A DNA stretch of 64,000 bases from Shewanella indica (lineage in GTDB: Bacteria; Pseudomonadota; Gammaproteobacteria; Enterobacterales; Shewanellaceae), in contig NZ_NIJK01000047.1 of NCBI RefSeq assembly GCF_002836975.1, positions 309,574 to 373,573 of the forward strand, given 5' to 3'. The translations under genes were made by a program, and so were the position numbers. The notes beneath the pieces were generated by a model. It ran no database searches. It worked only from the letters and a program-made list of their open reading frames with translations, and was not told where the DNA came from. Positions 35,022 to 44,586 of the stretch are shown piece after piece (the first letter of the stretch is position 1; the number at the start of each line of letters is the position of its first letter).

Positions 35022-37472
35022 GTGACTACCCTACTATGGATCCTGGCATTGCTCTTGGTTTTAGGAGCAGCAGCGTACCTCAGAGTATCCCTGCTGACTG
35101 CAACCATAGCCGCCGCAGTGGTCATGGCAGCAGGCAGCCTGCTGGATGTAACTGGACTGATTAGCTGGATAATTTTCCTGGTTATTGCCCTGCCGCTGAA
35201 TCTGAGTGCCTTCAGGCAGAGTGTGATAACCCGGCCATTACTTAAACTCTATCGCGGCATCATGCCGGAGATGTCTTCCACCGAAAAAGAGGCGATTGAA
35301 GCCGGTACTACCTGGTGGGAGGCCGATCTCTTCGCCGGTAATCCCAACTGGAAGAAGCTGCACAACTATCCGGTTGCCCGTCTGAGCGCCGAAGAGCATG
35401 CCTTCCTGGAAGGACCTGTGGAGGAGGTCTGCCGCATGGTTAACCAGCATATGGTTTCCCATCAATTGGCGGACTTGCCTGCCGAAGTATGGCAGTTCCT
35501 CAAAGACAAAGGCTTCTTTGCGATGATCATCAAGAAGAAGTACGGTGGTCTGGAATTCTCTGCCTACGCCCAATCCCGGGTATTACAAAAGCTGGCCGGT
35601 GTCAGCAGTGAGCTGGCCTCGACCGTAGGTGTGCCCAACTCACTGGGCCCTGGCGAACTGCTGCAGCACTATGGTACCCCGGAGCAGCAGGATCACTACC
35701 TGCCCCGCCTGGCCAAAGGCTTGGAAGTTCCCTGCTTTGCCCTGACCAGCCCTGAAGCCGGCTCAGATGCCGGTGCCATTCCGGATTTCGGTGTAGTCTG
35801 CAAAGGCCAATGGCAAGGTGAAGAAGTGCTGGGGATGAAACTGACCTGGAACAAGCGCTATATCACCCTGGCACCTGTTGCCACAGTTTTGGGGTTGGCA
35901 TTCAAGCTTAAAGATCCCGAGCATCTGCTTGGCGATAAGGAAGAGCTGGGCATTACCTGCGCCTTGATCCCGACCGATGTTGAAGGTGTGGAAACCGGCC
36001 GTCGTCACTTCCCGCTCAACTGTATGTTCCAAAATGGTCCAACCCGAGGCAATGAGGTGTTTGTTCCTCTGAGCTTTATCATAGGTGGCCCGAAAATGGC
36101 GGGACAAGGCTGGCGCATGCTGGTGGAATGCCTGTCGGTTGGCCGCGGCATCACCCTGCCCTCCAACTCAGCCGGTGGCGTTAAAACCGCGGCTTTGGCA
36201 ACCGGTGCCTATGCCCGCATTCGTCGTCAGTTCAAGCTGCCTATCGGTAAGCTGGAAGGCATTGAAGAGCCTATGGCGCGTATCGGCGGTAACGCCTACC
36301 TGATGGACGCTGTAACCTCCTTGACCACCACAGGTATTGATCTGGGTGAAAAGCCTTCCGTCATCTCGGCGATAGTCAAATATCACCTGACCGACAGAAT
36401 GCAGAAATGCGTTATCGACGCCATGGATATTCACGGTGGTAAAGGGGTATGTCTTGGCCCCAACAACTATCTGGGACGCGGATATCAAGCGGCACCTATC
36501 GCCATCACGGTTGAAGGGGCCAACATTCTGACCCGCTCCATGATCATCTATGGTCAAGGTGCCATTCGCTGCCATCCATATGTGCTGGCAGAGATGGAGT
36601 CGGCCTTTGATACCGACGTAAACCGCGGCCTGAATAACTTTGATGCGGCGCTGTTTGGGCATATCGGCTTTACCACAAGTAACCTTATCCGCAGCCTGTG
36701 GATGGGCCTCACCGGCAGTCGCTTCTCCAATGCGCCTTTTGCCGACAAGACCAAGCGTTACTATCAGCATATGAACCGCTTCAGTGCCAACCTGGCCTTG
36801 CTGTCGGATCTGGCGATGGCGACCTTAGGGGGTAACCTCAAACGTAAGGAGCGGATCTCTGCCCGCCTGGGTGACTTGCTCAGCCAATTGTATCTGGCAT
36901 CGGCAACCCTCAAGCGTTATCAGGATGAAGGCCGTCAGAGTGAAGATCTGCCACTGGTACAGTGGGCGGTTGAAGACGCGCTCTACAAGCTGCAGTCTTC
37001 TCTGGATGAGCTGCTGGATAACTTCCCTGCTGGCCTCGGCGGCGTGCTGCGCCTGGTGTTGTTCCCCTTCGGTCGACCACTGAAGCGCCCAAGTGATGTG
37101 TTGGACCACAAGGTAGCCAAGATAATGCAGACCCCTTGTGCCAGCCGTGACCGTCTGGGTAAGGGACAATTCTGGGAAGCATGCGACAATAATGCCGTAG
37201 GTATTCAGGAACAGACCTTCAAAGACATACTGGCGGCGGAGCCCTTGTATGACAAAGTCTGTAAGGCTGCCGGCAAACGTCTGCCCTTCATGTGGCTGGA
37301 TAAAGTGGCCGCAGAAGGCAAGGCGCTGGGTGTTCTGAGCGATGCAGAAGTGGCCCTGCTGGAGCGCGCTGAAATCGGCCGAATGAAGTCCATCAACGTG
37401 GATGACTTTGACCCCGCCGAACTCAAGGCTCAGAGCCTGGAGCAGGAAAACCGCGAAGAACAAGCCGCTTAA
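35022..37472 (+). CDS. fadE: Acyl-CoA dehydrogenase FadE
   Basis: 816 residues from a GTG at 35022 with AAGGAG about 8 bases upstream. FadE catalyses the first step of fatty acid beta-oxidation. As in E. coli, an N-terminal hydrophobic pair of helices (1-65) precedes the dehydrogenase. Motifs include FFAMIIKKKYGGLEFSAYAQ, CFALTSPEAGSDAGAIPD, and GRGITLPSNSAGGVK. The FadE-type C-terminal extension of about 200 residues is present (PLKRPSDVLDHKVAK). A palindromic FadR-like box and a strong terminator flank the gene. Confidence 0.96.
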   Translation: MTTLLWILALLLVLGAAAYLRVSLLTATIAAAVVMAAGSLLDVTGLISWIIFLVIALPLNLSAFRQSVITRPLLKLYRGIMPEMSSTEKEAIEAGTTWWEADLFAGNPNWKKLHNYPVARLSAEEHAFLEGPVEEVCRMVNQHMVSHQLADLPAEVWQFLKDKGFFAMIIKKKYGGLEFSAYAQSRVLQKLAGVSSELASTVGVPNSLGPGELLQHYGTPEQQDHYLPRLAKGLEVPCFALTSPEAGSDAGAIPDFGVVCKGQWQGEEVLGMKLTWNKRYITLAPVATVLGLAFKLKDPEHLLGDKEELGITCALIPTDVEGVETGRRHFPLNCMFQNGPTRGNEVFVPLSFIIGGPKMAGQGWRMLVECLSVGRGITLPSNSAGGVKTAALATGAYARIRRQFKLPIGKLEGIEEPMARIGGNAYLMDAVTSLTTTGIDLGEKPSVISAIVKYHLTDRMQKCVIDAMDIHGGKGVCLGPNNYLGRGYQAAPIAITVEGANILTRSMIIYGQGAIRCHPYVLAEMESAFDTDVNRGLNNFDAALFGHIGFTTSNLIRSLWMGLTGSRFSNAPFADKTKRYYQHMNRFSANLALLSDLAMATLGGNLKRKERISARLGDLLSQLYLASATLKRYQDEGRQSEDLPLVQWAVEDALYKLQSSLDELLDNFPAGLGGVLRLVLFPFGRPLKRPSDVLDHKVAKIMQTPCASRDRLGKGQFWEACDNNAVGIQEQTFKDILAAEPLYDKVCKAAGKRLPFMWLDKVAAEGKALGVLSDAEVALLERAEIGRMKSINVDDFDPAELKAQSLEQENREEQAA

Positions 37473-37500
37473 GACTGTCGATAATATCACTGGAAACACA

Positions 37501-37535
37501 AAATGCCGTTCACAATTGTGGACGGCATTTTTATT
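37501..37535 (+). terminator. Intrinsic terminator of fadE
   Basis: TGCCGTTCACAATTG and its near-perfect complement ending GGACGGCA form a long stem, followed by ATTTTTATTGT. The flanking A-run also makes it usable from the other strand. Confidence 0.85.
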
Positions 37536-37830
37536 GTCCTTCCCAACCTTCACTTCAATAGTTGGTCTTCATTCAAGATAACTAGCATCAAAACTTAAAG
37601 AATAAATGGGGACATAGTTAACCCAGGTGTAAAAAGCAGTCTGCACAGCATTAAAATAGGTAAAACAATCAGATGATTGGCCCCGTATTCAGAAGTTAAC
37701 AGTAGATCTCATTCCCAAGAAAATGACGCCTTTATGCTTGTCGTATAGATAGCGTTTTCTCTGTTAGCAAAACATCCTATTAAAAACGGCTATTAACCGT
37801 CGCTGATATCAAATTTTTACTTATAGACAC
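37536..37830. other. AT-rich spacer with possible element-end remnant
   Basis: About 295 bases between two terminators contain no credible ORF. The segment 37604-37624 contains GGGGACATAGTTAACCC, which recalls the ends of some small transposon or RAYT-associated sequences in gammaproteobacteria. No transposase or matching inverted end is visible here. Confidence 0.3.
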
Positions 37831-37833
37831 AAA

Positions 37834-37862
37834 AAATCCGACAACCTGAAGTCGTCGGATTT
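37834..37862 (-). terminator. Intrinsic terminator downstream of the S9 peptidase gene
   Basis: AAATCCGAC and GTCGGATTT form a 9-base-pair stem around an 11-base loop; on the minus strand the stem is followed by TTTTTTGTG. Confidence 0.85.
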
Positions 37863-37951
37863 GGCTCTTTGTGGTTTAAGTCAGCATCTGTGGCTATAAA
37901 CTGTATATGTCGCTGCAACATATAACCAAGCTTGTGCTACGTTTCCCTGTT

Positions 37952-39997
37952 CTACTTGGTCCAGCGGTCCATCCAGCCCAGCACCTTGGCGTACCACTGC
38001 TCAAGGTTATTGGGGTTGAGGATCCAGTGGTTTTCATCCGGATAGATCAGCAGCTCAGAAGGGATATTGTTGCGCTGCATATAGCTGAACGCCGCCAAGC
38101 CTTGACCGTAAGGTACCCGGAAGTCTTTCTCACCGTGGATCACCAGCATAGGAGTCTTCCAGTTTTCCACATAGTTGGCCGGATTGAACTTCTCATAAAG
38201 ATCCTTGGCCTGCTCGTAGCTGCCGCCAAACTCATGCTCAGGGAACCAGAGTTCCTCGGTCACATGGTACATGGAGCGCATATCGAACAAGCCCGCGTGG
38301 TTAACCAGGCACTTGAAACCGTCATTCCAGTTACCCTGGATCCAGTTCATCATGTAACCGCCGTAGGAGCCGCCGAGGGCGCAGGCGTTATCGGCATCGA
38401 TCCACTTCTGCTGTTTGGCAACCGCAGCCAGACCTTTTTGCAGATCTTCCAGAGGTTTACCGCCCCAGTCCAGGCTGATGGAATCGGTAAAGGCCTGACC
38501 ATAGCCGGTAGAGCCGTGGAAATCCACCATCACCACGGCATATCCGGCACCGGCCCACAGCTGAGGATTCCAGCGGAAGCTGAAACTATTGCCGAATGAA
38601 CCTTGTGGGCCGCCGTGTACCAAGAAGGCCACCGGATACTGCTTGCCTTTCTTGAAGTTAGCAGGCTTGAGCCAGTAACCATACACCTCTTCGTTGTTCC
38701 AGCCCTTGAAGCTAAACTGCTCGAACTCACCGAACTTGACCTTGTCCAGCTTGGCCTTGTTGACTTCAGTCAAACGGGTCAGGTTTTGCCCTTCCATGTT
38801 GATGGAGTAGAGATCGCCCGGTTCCACCAAAGACTTATGATTGATGATCAAACGATCGCCCGCCAGACCCACCAGGCTGTTGCTGCCATCGTTATAGATG
38901 GCACGCACATCACCAAACTGGGTGTTGATGGCAAATACAGACACCTGCCCCAGATCCTGAGCGGTCACATACAGGGTGTTGTTATCTTTACCAAAGCTCA
39001 GCGAGGCCGGGCTTCTGTCCCACATGGGCGCCACTTCCTTGCTCTGACCCGTGACTGTGTCTCTGAGCATGATGCGGTATCTGTCGGCCTCGAATCCGGG
39101 CTTTTTCATCGCCAGATAGGCCAGGTAGCGGCCATCGGCGGAAAACACCGGCTGAGCATCCCAGGCCTGGTTATCTTCGGTGAGATTCTTGGCCTTGCCA
39201 CCTGTGACCGGCACCTGCCAGAGATCGTAGTTGGTGGTCCAGGCCTGATCTTTACTCGGTGCCTTGGCACTGTAGACAATATATTTGCCATCCGGGCTGA
39301 ATGTCACCTCTTCCATGCCGGAAAATGGCTTGGGTGGGGTTTCGGTATCCAGGCCCTTGGTCACATCCACCGGCTTACCCAGCTTGCCGTTTTCAAGCTG
39401 CGCCACAAACAGGTGATTACGGGCATGGTCAGACCAGGTGTCCCAGTGACGCACCATCAACTGATCGTATTCACGACCTGTACTCTTGCGCTCGGCTTCT
39501 TTATCAAACTTGGCTTTTGAACATTCCAGGGTGTCGCACTCGGGAAAAACACGAATGCTCATCACCACCTGCTTGCCATCGGCCGATAATTTGTAGCCGT
39601 CGATACCCAGAGGCAAATCAGATACGGCCTGGGCTTCACCACCATCCAGTGGCAAGCGATACAGTTGGCTGCTGCCATCACGGGCGGCGATAAAATAGAC
39701 TTGCTTGTCGTCGCTGCTGAAGGCCACATCATGCTCGGTACCTGGTGCAGAAGTCAGCTGCTTGGGAGCCGCGTTCTTGTCACTGAGATCCAAAAGATAA
39801 AGATCTGAGCTGCTGCCATCGTCGGTGACCTTCTTCAGGCCGTAGATAAGCTTGGTGCCGTCATTGGATACAGCGGCAGAATGGAGTTTGTTGAGCTTGA
39901 CCAGATCCTGGACAGTAAAAGGTGCCTTATCGGCAGCCAGCGCCGGCAGAGCCAGACCTGCGGCGAGCAGCGCCATCAATAGTGGGTTGGTTTTCAT
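37952..39997 (-). CDS. S9-family prolyl oligopeptidase-like exported peptidase
   Basis: 681 residues from the ATG at 39997, which starts a signal peptide (MKTNPLLMALLAAGLALPAL, cleavage near ALAADKA). An N-terminal beta-propeller (about 25-420; repeated S.DGK and FS.DG.Y motifs) gates a C-terminal alpha/beta hydrolase. The catalytic triad is Ser544 in GGSYGGYMMNW, Asp625 in VIHGEKDFRVP and His657 in YPDENHWIL. Such periplasmic dipeptidyl-peptidase-like enzymes degrade short peptides and are abundant in Shewanella. It has its own terminator and is separated from fumarase by another. Confidence 0.94.
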   Translation of the reverse strand: MKTNPLLMALLAAGLALPALAADKAPFTVQDLVKLNKLHSAAVSNDGTKLIYGLKKVTDDGSSSDLYLLDLSDKNAAPKQLTSAPGTEHDVAFSSDDKQVYFIAARDGSSQLYRLPLDGGEAQAVSDLPLGIDGYKLSADGKQVVMSIRVFPECDTLECSKAKFDKEAERKSTGREYDQLMVRHWDTWSDHARNHLFVAQLENGKLGKPVDVTKGLDTETPPKPFSGMEEVTFSPDGKYIVYSAKAPSKDQAWTTNYDLWQVPVTGGKAKNLTEDNQAWDAQPVFSADGRYLAYLAMKKPGFEADRYRIMLRDTVTGQSKEVAPMWDRSPASLSFGKDNNTLYVTAQDLGQVSVFAINTQFGDVRAIYNDGSNSLVGLAGDRLIINHKSLVEPGDLYSINMEGQNLTRLTEVNKAKLDKVKFGEFEQFSFKGWNNEEVYGYWLKPANFKKGKQYPVAFLVHGGPQGSFGNSFSFRWNPQLWAGAGYAVVMVDFHGSTGYGQAFTDSISLDWGGKPLEDLQKGLAAVAKQQKWIDADNACALGGSYGGYMMNWIQGNWNDGFKCLVNHAGLFDMRSMYHVTEELWFPEHEFGGSYEQAKDLYEKFNPANYVENWKTPMLVIHGEKDFRVPYGQGLAAFSYMQRNNIPSELLIYPDENHWILNPNNLEQWYAKVLGWMDRWTK

Positions 39998-40031
39998 TAT
40001 AAATCTTCTTATTGGTTGTTGATTGCAATGC

Positions 40032-40052
40032 AAAAGGGGCCAACAGGCCCCT
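40032..40052 (-). terminator. Intrinsic terminator of the fumarase gene
   Basis: On the minus strand GGGGCC-TGTT-GGCCCC is followed by TTTTG, 12 bases after the fumarase stop. It separates that gene from the S9 peptidase gene. Confidence 0.85.
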
Positions 40053-40063
40053 CAAGGTTCAGC

Positions 40064-41581
40064 TTAAGCCTTGGCGTTCTGGATATTCACCTTCCAGATC
40101 GCCGGGCCGGTTTCGTGCGCATTCACCCCGTTGGAGTCAACCGCTACAGTAACAGGCATATCCTTGACGTCAAACTCATAGATGGCTTCCATCCCGAGAT
40201 CTTCAAACGCCACCACGCGAGATTGCTTAATCGCCTTGGACACCAGATAAGCGGCGCCGCCGACGGCCATCAAGTATACCGCCTTGTGCTTGCGGATAGA
40301 TTCGACTGTTGCCGGACCACGTTCTGCCTTGCCTATCATGCCCATTAGACCCGTCTTATCCAGCATAAGATCGGTAAACTTATCCATACGGGTAGCGGTT
40401 GTCGGGCCGGCCGGGCCAACCACTTCATCACCTACCGGGTCGACTGGACCGACGTAATAGATGAATTTACCAGTGAAATCAACTCCTTCTGGCAAGCCTT
40501 CACCGCTTTCAATCAGGCTCTGGATCCGTTTGTGAGCCGCGTCACGGCCGGTGAGCATCTTACCCGAGAGCAGCAGAGTATCGCCGCTGTTCCAGCTTTC
40601 AATCTCTTCCTGGGTAACGGTATCGAGATTGACCCGGCGCACGCTCTCACCCACTTCCCAGGTGATTTCCGGCCAGTCATCAAGGCTTGGCGGAGTCAAC
40701 TCGGCTGGGCCGCTGCCATCAAGATGGAAATGCACATGGCGGGTGGCGGCGCAGTTTGGGATCATCACCACAGGCTTGGAGGCAGCGTGGGTTGGCGCTG
40801 TCTTGATTTTAACGTCCAGCACAGTTGTCAAACCGCCCAGGCCCTGGGCACCAATGCCTAAGTTGTTGGCACGCTCGAAGATATCCAAACGCAGCTTCTC
40901 TTCCGTGGTTTCGGCGCCGCGTTCCATCAACTCGTGAATATCCACGCTCTCCATCAAGGCTTCCTTGGCAAGCACAGCGGCTTTCTCGGCGGTGCCGCCA
41001 ATACCTATTCCCAGCATACCCGGAGGACACCAGCCGGCGCCCATGGTTGGCAGTGTCTTCTCAACCCAGGCGGCGATATCGTCAGATGGATTGAGCATCA
41101 CCATCTTGGCCTTGTTTTCACTGCCGCCGCCCTTGGCGGCAATGGCCACTTCGATATGATCGCCGGGAACCATCTGAATATGCACCACGGAAGGTGTGTT
41201 ATCGCGGGTATTCTTGCGGCTGCCAGCCGGGTCGGCCACTATTGAGGCCCGCAGCGGGTTATCAGGATTGGTATAAGCGCGGCGCACGCCTTCATCCACC
41301 ATCTGCTGCACTGTCATATCTGTCTTGTCCCACTGCACGCCCATTCCCAGATAGACATAACAGGTCACAATACCGGTATCCTGGCACAAGGGTCTGTGTC
41401 CTTCGGCAGACATGCGCGAGTTGATCAAAATCTGGGCAATTGCATCCTTGGCAGCCTGGCTCTGCTCACGCTCATAGGCGGCGGCCATGGCATCGATAAA
41501 ATCTTTGGGATGGTAATAGGAGATATATTGCAGGGCATCACTGATGCTGTCGATAAAGTCAGCTTGCTTGATTACAGACAT
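40064..41581 (-). CDS. fumA: Class I (iron-sulfur) fumarate hydratase
   Basis: 505 residues. It interconverts fumarate and malate with a 4Fe-4S cluster. Probable cluster cysteines are in PLCQDTGIVTCY, GAGWCPPGM and IPNCAATRHVHF. The C-terminal half (TGKFIYYVGPVDPVGDEVVG, PTTATRMDKFTDLML) matches the beta domain, so the alpha and beta parts are in one chain, as in FumA/FumB. GGAGCG precedes the ATG. Shewanella usually carries a single class I enzyme; the symbol follows E. coli. Confidence 0.95.
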   Translation of the reverse strand: MSVIKQADFIDSISDALQYISYYHPKDFIDAMAAAYEREQSQAAKDAIAQILINSRMSAEGHRPLCQDTGIVTCYVYLGMGVQWDKTDMTVQQMVDEGVRRAYTNPDNPLRASIVADPAGSRKNTRDNTPSVVHIQMVPGDHIEVAIAAKGGGSENKAKMVMLNPSDDIAAWVEKTLPTMGAGWCPPGMLGIGIGGTAEKAAVLAKEALMESVDIHELMERGAETTEEKLRLDIFERANNLGIGAQGLGGLTTVLDVKIKTAPTHAASKPVVMIPNCAATRHVHFHLDGSGPAELTPPSLDDWPEITWEVGESVRRVNLDTVTQEEIESWNSGDTLLLSGKMLTGRDAAHKRIQSLIESGEGLPEGVDFTGKFIYYVGPVDPVGDEVVGPAGPTTATRMDKFTDLMLDKTGLMGMIGKAERGPATVESIRKHKAVYLMAVGGAAYLVSKAIKQSRVVAFEDLGMEAIYEFDVKDMPVTVAVDSNGVNAHETGPAIWKVNIQNAKA

Positions 41582-41836
41582 GTTTGGCGCTCCATTAGCC
41601 TAAGGATCCGCCCCTTCAGCTCAGGATCAACGCTCAACAGAGATTCAAGCCAAAGCCTTGAATTTCAGGCTCCGCTTGTCGGTTTTGCGACACAAAAATG
41701 CTCAAAACGACAGCAAAGCCGTGATACAACGCGTTTTCACCAAGGGCCAGGGGTGGTTTTATTAGTTTTTTGTGGCCGTTATGATACTCTTTCGTTCCTT
41801 TTTGGGCTACATCACATTTTCAGATAGGGTCGTTCG

Positions 41837-43246
41837 ATGTACCAGCAGGCTATTTGCCCTCCCGCCATTCGCGTTCTTGACTGGCAACTCTCAACCTTAG
41901 AGCTGTTTTCCCACTTCAGCGGTGAGCCTTGGGCCATGCTGCTGGATTCGGCCGATGCCCAGCACAATGACGCCAGATACGACATCATAGTTGCCGAGCC
42001 AATAGCCACGCTAGTCACCACAGGTGAAACCACCCAAATCGCTGAGGCAGGCAGCGTGCGCCGCTCAAGTGACGATCCTTTTGCCTTGCTGCAACAACTG
42101 CTGCAACAGTATTTTCCCAACGCTATGCCGGTCAATCAGCCTTTCAGCGGCGGCGCTGTTGGCGCCTTCAGTTACGATCTTGGCCGCAGACTGGAAAAAC
42201 TGCCGAAACTGGCCGCAGCAGATATCGCTCTGCCGGAGATGAATGTCGGCCTCTATAACTGGGCCCTTATTCGAGATAAGGAATCAGCGTGCTGGCAGCT
42301 GGTGCACTACCGCGGTGAAAAGGCGCTGATTGACACCCTGTCGCGGCTGACGTCCAAAGTCGCAAACAGTCCCAATAAGCACCTTGACCAGAAAGCGTTC
42401 CGGCTCAGTGGTGAGTGGCGCTCGCAGCTTAGCCGCGAGCAATATGGCGACAAGTTTGCCCAAGTGCAGCAATATCTTCACAGCGGCGATTGCTATCAAA
42501 TCAATCTGACCCAAAGATTCCAGGCCGACTATCAAGGTGATGAATGGCAAGCCTATCGTAAGCTAAGACAAGCCAACGGCGCGCCCTTCTCTGCCTTTAT
42601 TCGCCTGGAGCACAACTGCATCCTGTCCATCTCACCCGAGCGTTTTATTGCCCTGGATTCCAATCGCCATATTGAAACCAAGCCCATCAAGGGCACCCTG
42701 CCCCGCGGTGCTGATGAACAGCAAGACAAGGTACTTGCCAAACAGCTGGCAAGTTCAGAAAAAGACAGAGCCGAAAACTTGATGATAGTGGACTTGCTGC
42801 GCAACGATATCGGCAAGGTCGCCAGCCCAGGCAGTGTGGCCGTGCCGCATCTGTTTGCCATAGAAAGCTTTCCGGCGGTGCACCATCTGGTCAGCACAGT
42901 AACCGCCGAACTGGCACCGGGTTATCAGGCCACAGACTTGCTGCGGGCCGCCTTCCCCGGCGGCTCTATCACAGGCGCGCCCAAAATCCGCGCCATGGAA
43001 ATTATCGAAGAACTGGAACCCAGTCGCCGCTCACTCTACTGCGGTTCCATCGGCTATCTGAGTCAGGATGGCAAAATGGACAGCAGCATCACCATTCGAA
43101 CCCTGGTTGCCGATTCCGGACAACTCTATTGCTGGGCCGGCGGCGGTATAGTAGCCGACTCAGACGTGGATGCCGAATATCAGGAAACCTATGATAAAGT
43201 GAGTCGAATACTGCCGCTATTGACCCCTGAGCCAGACTCGCCTTAG
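41837..43246 (+). CDS. pabB: Aminodeoxychorismate synthase component I
   Basis: 469 residues. It converts chorismate and ammonia to 4-amino-4-deoxychorismate for folate synthesis, with PabA supplying ammonia. Chorismate-binding motifs are intact: LHSGDCYQINLTQRF, SPERFIALDSNRHIETKPIK, GTLPRG, DLLRNDIGKVASPGSV, FPGGSITGAPKIRAMEIIEE and YCGSIGYLSQDGKMDSSITI. The lysine in the KPIKGT motif separates it from anthranilate synthase. Followed by a Nudix gene on the same strand. Confidence 0.95.
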   Translation: MYQQAICPPAIRVLDWQLSTLELFSHFSGEPWAMLLDSADAQHNDARYDIIVAEPIATLVTTGETTQIAEAGSVRRSSDDPFALLQQLLQQYFPNAMPVNQPFSGGAVGAFSYDLGRRLEKLPKLAAADIALPEMNVGLYNWALIRDKESACWQLVHYRGEKALIDTLSRLTSKVANSPNKHLDQKAFRLSGEWRSQLSREQYGDKFAQVQQYLHSGDCYQINLTQRFQADYQGDEWQAYRKLRQANGAPFSAFIRLEHNCILSISPERFIALDSNRHIETKPIKGTLPRGADEQQDKVLAKQLASSEKDRAENLMIVDLLRNDIGKVASPGSVAVPHLFAIESFPAVHHLVSTVTAELAPGYQATDLLRAAFPGGSITGAPKIRAMEIIEELEPSRRSLYCGSIGYLSQDGKMDSSITIRTLVADSGQLYCWAGGGIVADSDVDAEYQETYDKVSRILPLLTPEPDSP

Positions 43247-43343
43247 CCTTAAGCTTGCCATTTAAGCTTGATGATAGTTCTTTGCGAAGACTGAACAGCA
43301 ATGGCTTTGATTATTGAATACTTCAATCGACTTCAAGGACGCT

Positions 43344-43913
43344 ATGGATAAAGACGAGCTGCTGACCCGTTTTCAACTCAGGGCCCTGAGTCGATACCAT
43401 TCAAGTCCTTTGCTCCCGGCCAAACTCAGGGCCGCGGCGGTACTTATCGCGCTGGAGCCGGGTTTGCAGGGGCCGGAGCTTATCCTGACCCAGAGACCGA
43501 AGCATCTTAAGGCTCATCCAGGTCAAGTGAGCTTTCCCGGCGGCAAACCGGAAGCCGAAGATCAGAACCTTATCATGACAGCCCTCAGAGAAGCTGAAGA
43601 AGAGATAGGCTTGGCGCCGGATAATGTCGAAATCATAGGTCAACTGCCCAATCATCCCACCTTTACCGGCTTTGAGATCACCCCAGTGCTTGGCTGGGTA
43701 AAGTCACCCTTTGAGGCCCAAATTGACCCGGCCGAAGTGCAGGAGTTATTTCGGGTGCCGCTGGCGTTTTTACTGGAAGAGGAAAATCGTCACACGGCTA
43801 TGTTCGAGCGCCGCGGCCATTTCTACCCTGTCACCTTTATTCCCTATCGCAGGCACTTTATCTGGGGCGCCACCGCGGCGATTATCGATATGCTTTGTCG
43901 ACAACTGCGCTGA
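43344..43913 (+). CDS. CoA diphosphatase-type Nudix hydrolase (NudL-like)
   Basis: 189 residues from the ATG at 43344 (AGGA just upstream); a TTG at 43314 would add ten residues. The UPF0035/CoA-type signature LTQRPKHLKAHPGQVSFPGG leads straight into the Nudix box ending TALREAEEEIGL. Family members hydrolyse coenzyme A and its esters to phosphopantetheine and 3',5'-ADP. In many gammaproteobacteria this gene sits beside pabB, as here. Confidence 0.92.
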   Translation: MDKDELLTRFQLRALSRYHSSPLLPAKLRAAAVLIALEPGLQGPELILTQRPKHLKAHPGQVSFPGGKPEAEDQNLIMTALREAEEEIGLAPDNVEIIGQLPNHPTFTGFEITPVLGWVKSPFEAQIDPAEVQELFRVPLAFLLEEENRHTAMFERRGHFYPVTFIPYRRHFIWGATAAIIDMLCRQLR

Positions 43914-44048
43914 CAGCACAGCATAAAGGCAGTTAGGGAAGACTTTGACAGGCCCCGGCATGCCTTCAGTCAGATGCCTTGAATGCCAATTGCTGTGTAA
44001 GCCACTCTCTACAAAAGAGAAGGCCGCGAGGACTTATTCACACCTTCC

Positions 44049-44384
44049 TTAGATAAAGAAACGCAGATACAAGCCAGCGGCGGTGGATGAGAGCAGCAAC
44101 AGTGGAATATTGAACCAATAACCCAAGCGGCTGTGATGAGCCACATACCAGTTGAAAGCCAGACTAATGAAACTGATGGCAGCGCAAGCCCAGATGATAT
44201 ATTCCAATAGCATGGTCTGCTGAGGGTCCCAGTACAAACGCACCGGCGCCCCTTTGCTGAAGAAATAGCCTACGGCCCTGTCAGGCCGCGCCTTATCAAA
44301 TATCAGCAGGGCGTAAATCGCCAGTGACCAACCAATAATCGACAGGCTCGCCAACAGATATTGAAAGATTTTGACCTTTTTCAT
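44049..44384 (-). CDS. Small membrane protein of unknown function
   Basis: 111 residues with AAGGAG about 6 bases before the ATG. Three hydrophobic helices are seen at about 6-28, 57-77 and 88-109 (FQYLLASLSIIGWSLAIYAL, LLEYIIWACAAISFISLAFN, WFNIPLLLLSSTAAGLYLRF). The loop after helix 1 is polar (DKARPDRAVGYFFSKGAPVR). I recognise no family. It stands alone, convergent with the Nudix gene and divergent from asnS. Confidence 0.75.
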   Translation of the reverse strand: MKKVKIFQYLLASLSIIGWSLAIYALLIFDKARPDRAVGYFFSKGAPVRLYWDPQQTMLLEYIIWACAAISFISLAFNWYVAHHSRLGYWFNIPLLLLSSTAAGLYLRFFI

Positions 44385-44586
44385 CCAAACTCCTTCCGTC
44401 TGAAGGGGGATATTGTCCCCAGAATACCTTTTTCAGCTTGAGAAAAGCCACCAGCAAGGTAATATTAACCTCCAAATTTTTTCCTGTGTCATCAATATAG
44501 TCAGGGATTTGCCTGATTTCTGCTCTCGAACTATTTTCGGAGCCGAATTGAAGCATAAAAACGTTTCATTGGAGAACTAAGCAATA

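Noticed and set aside
38603..39520. Plus-strand ORF of 305 codons
   Set aside because: Antisense to the S9 peptidase propeller; shadow of codon bias.
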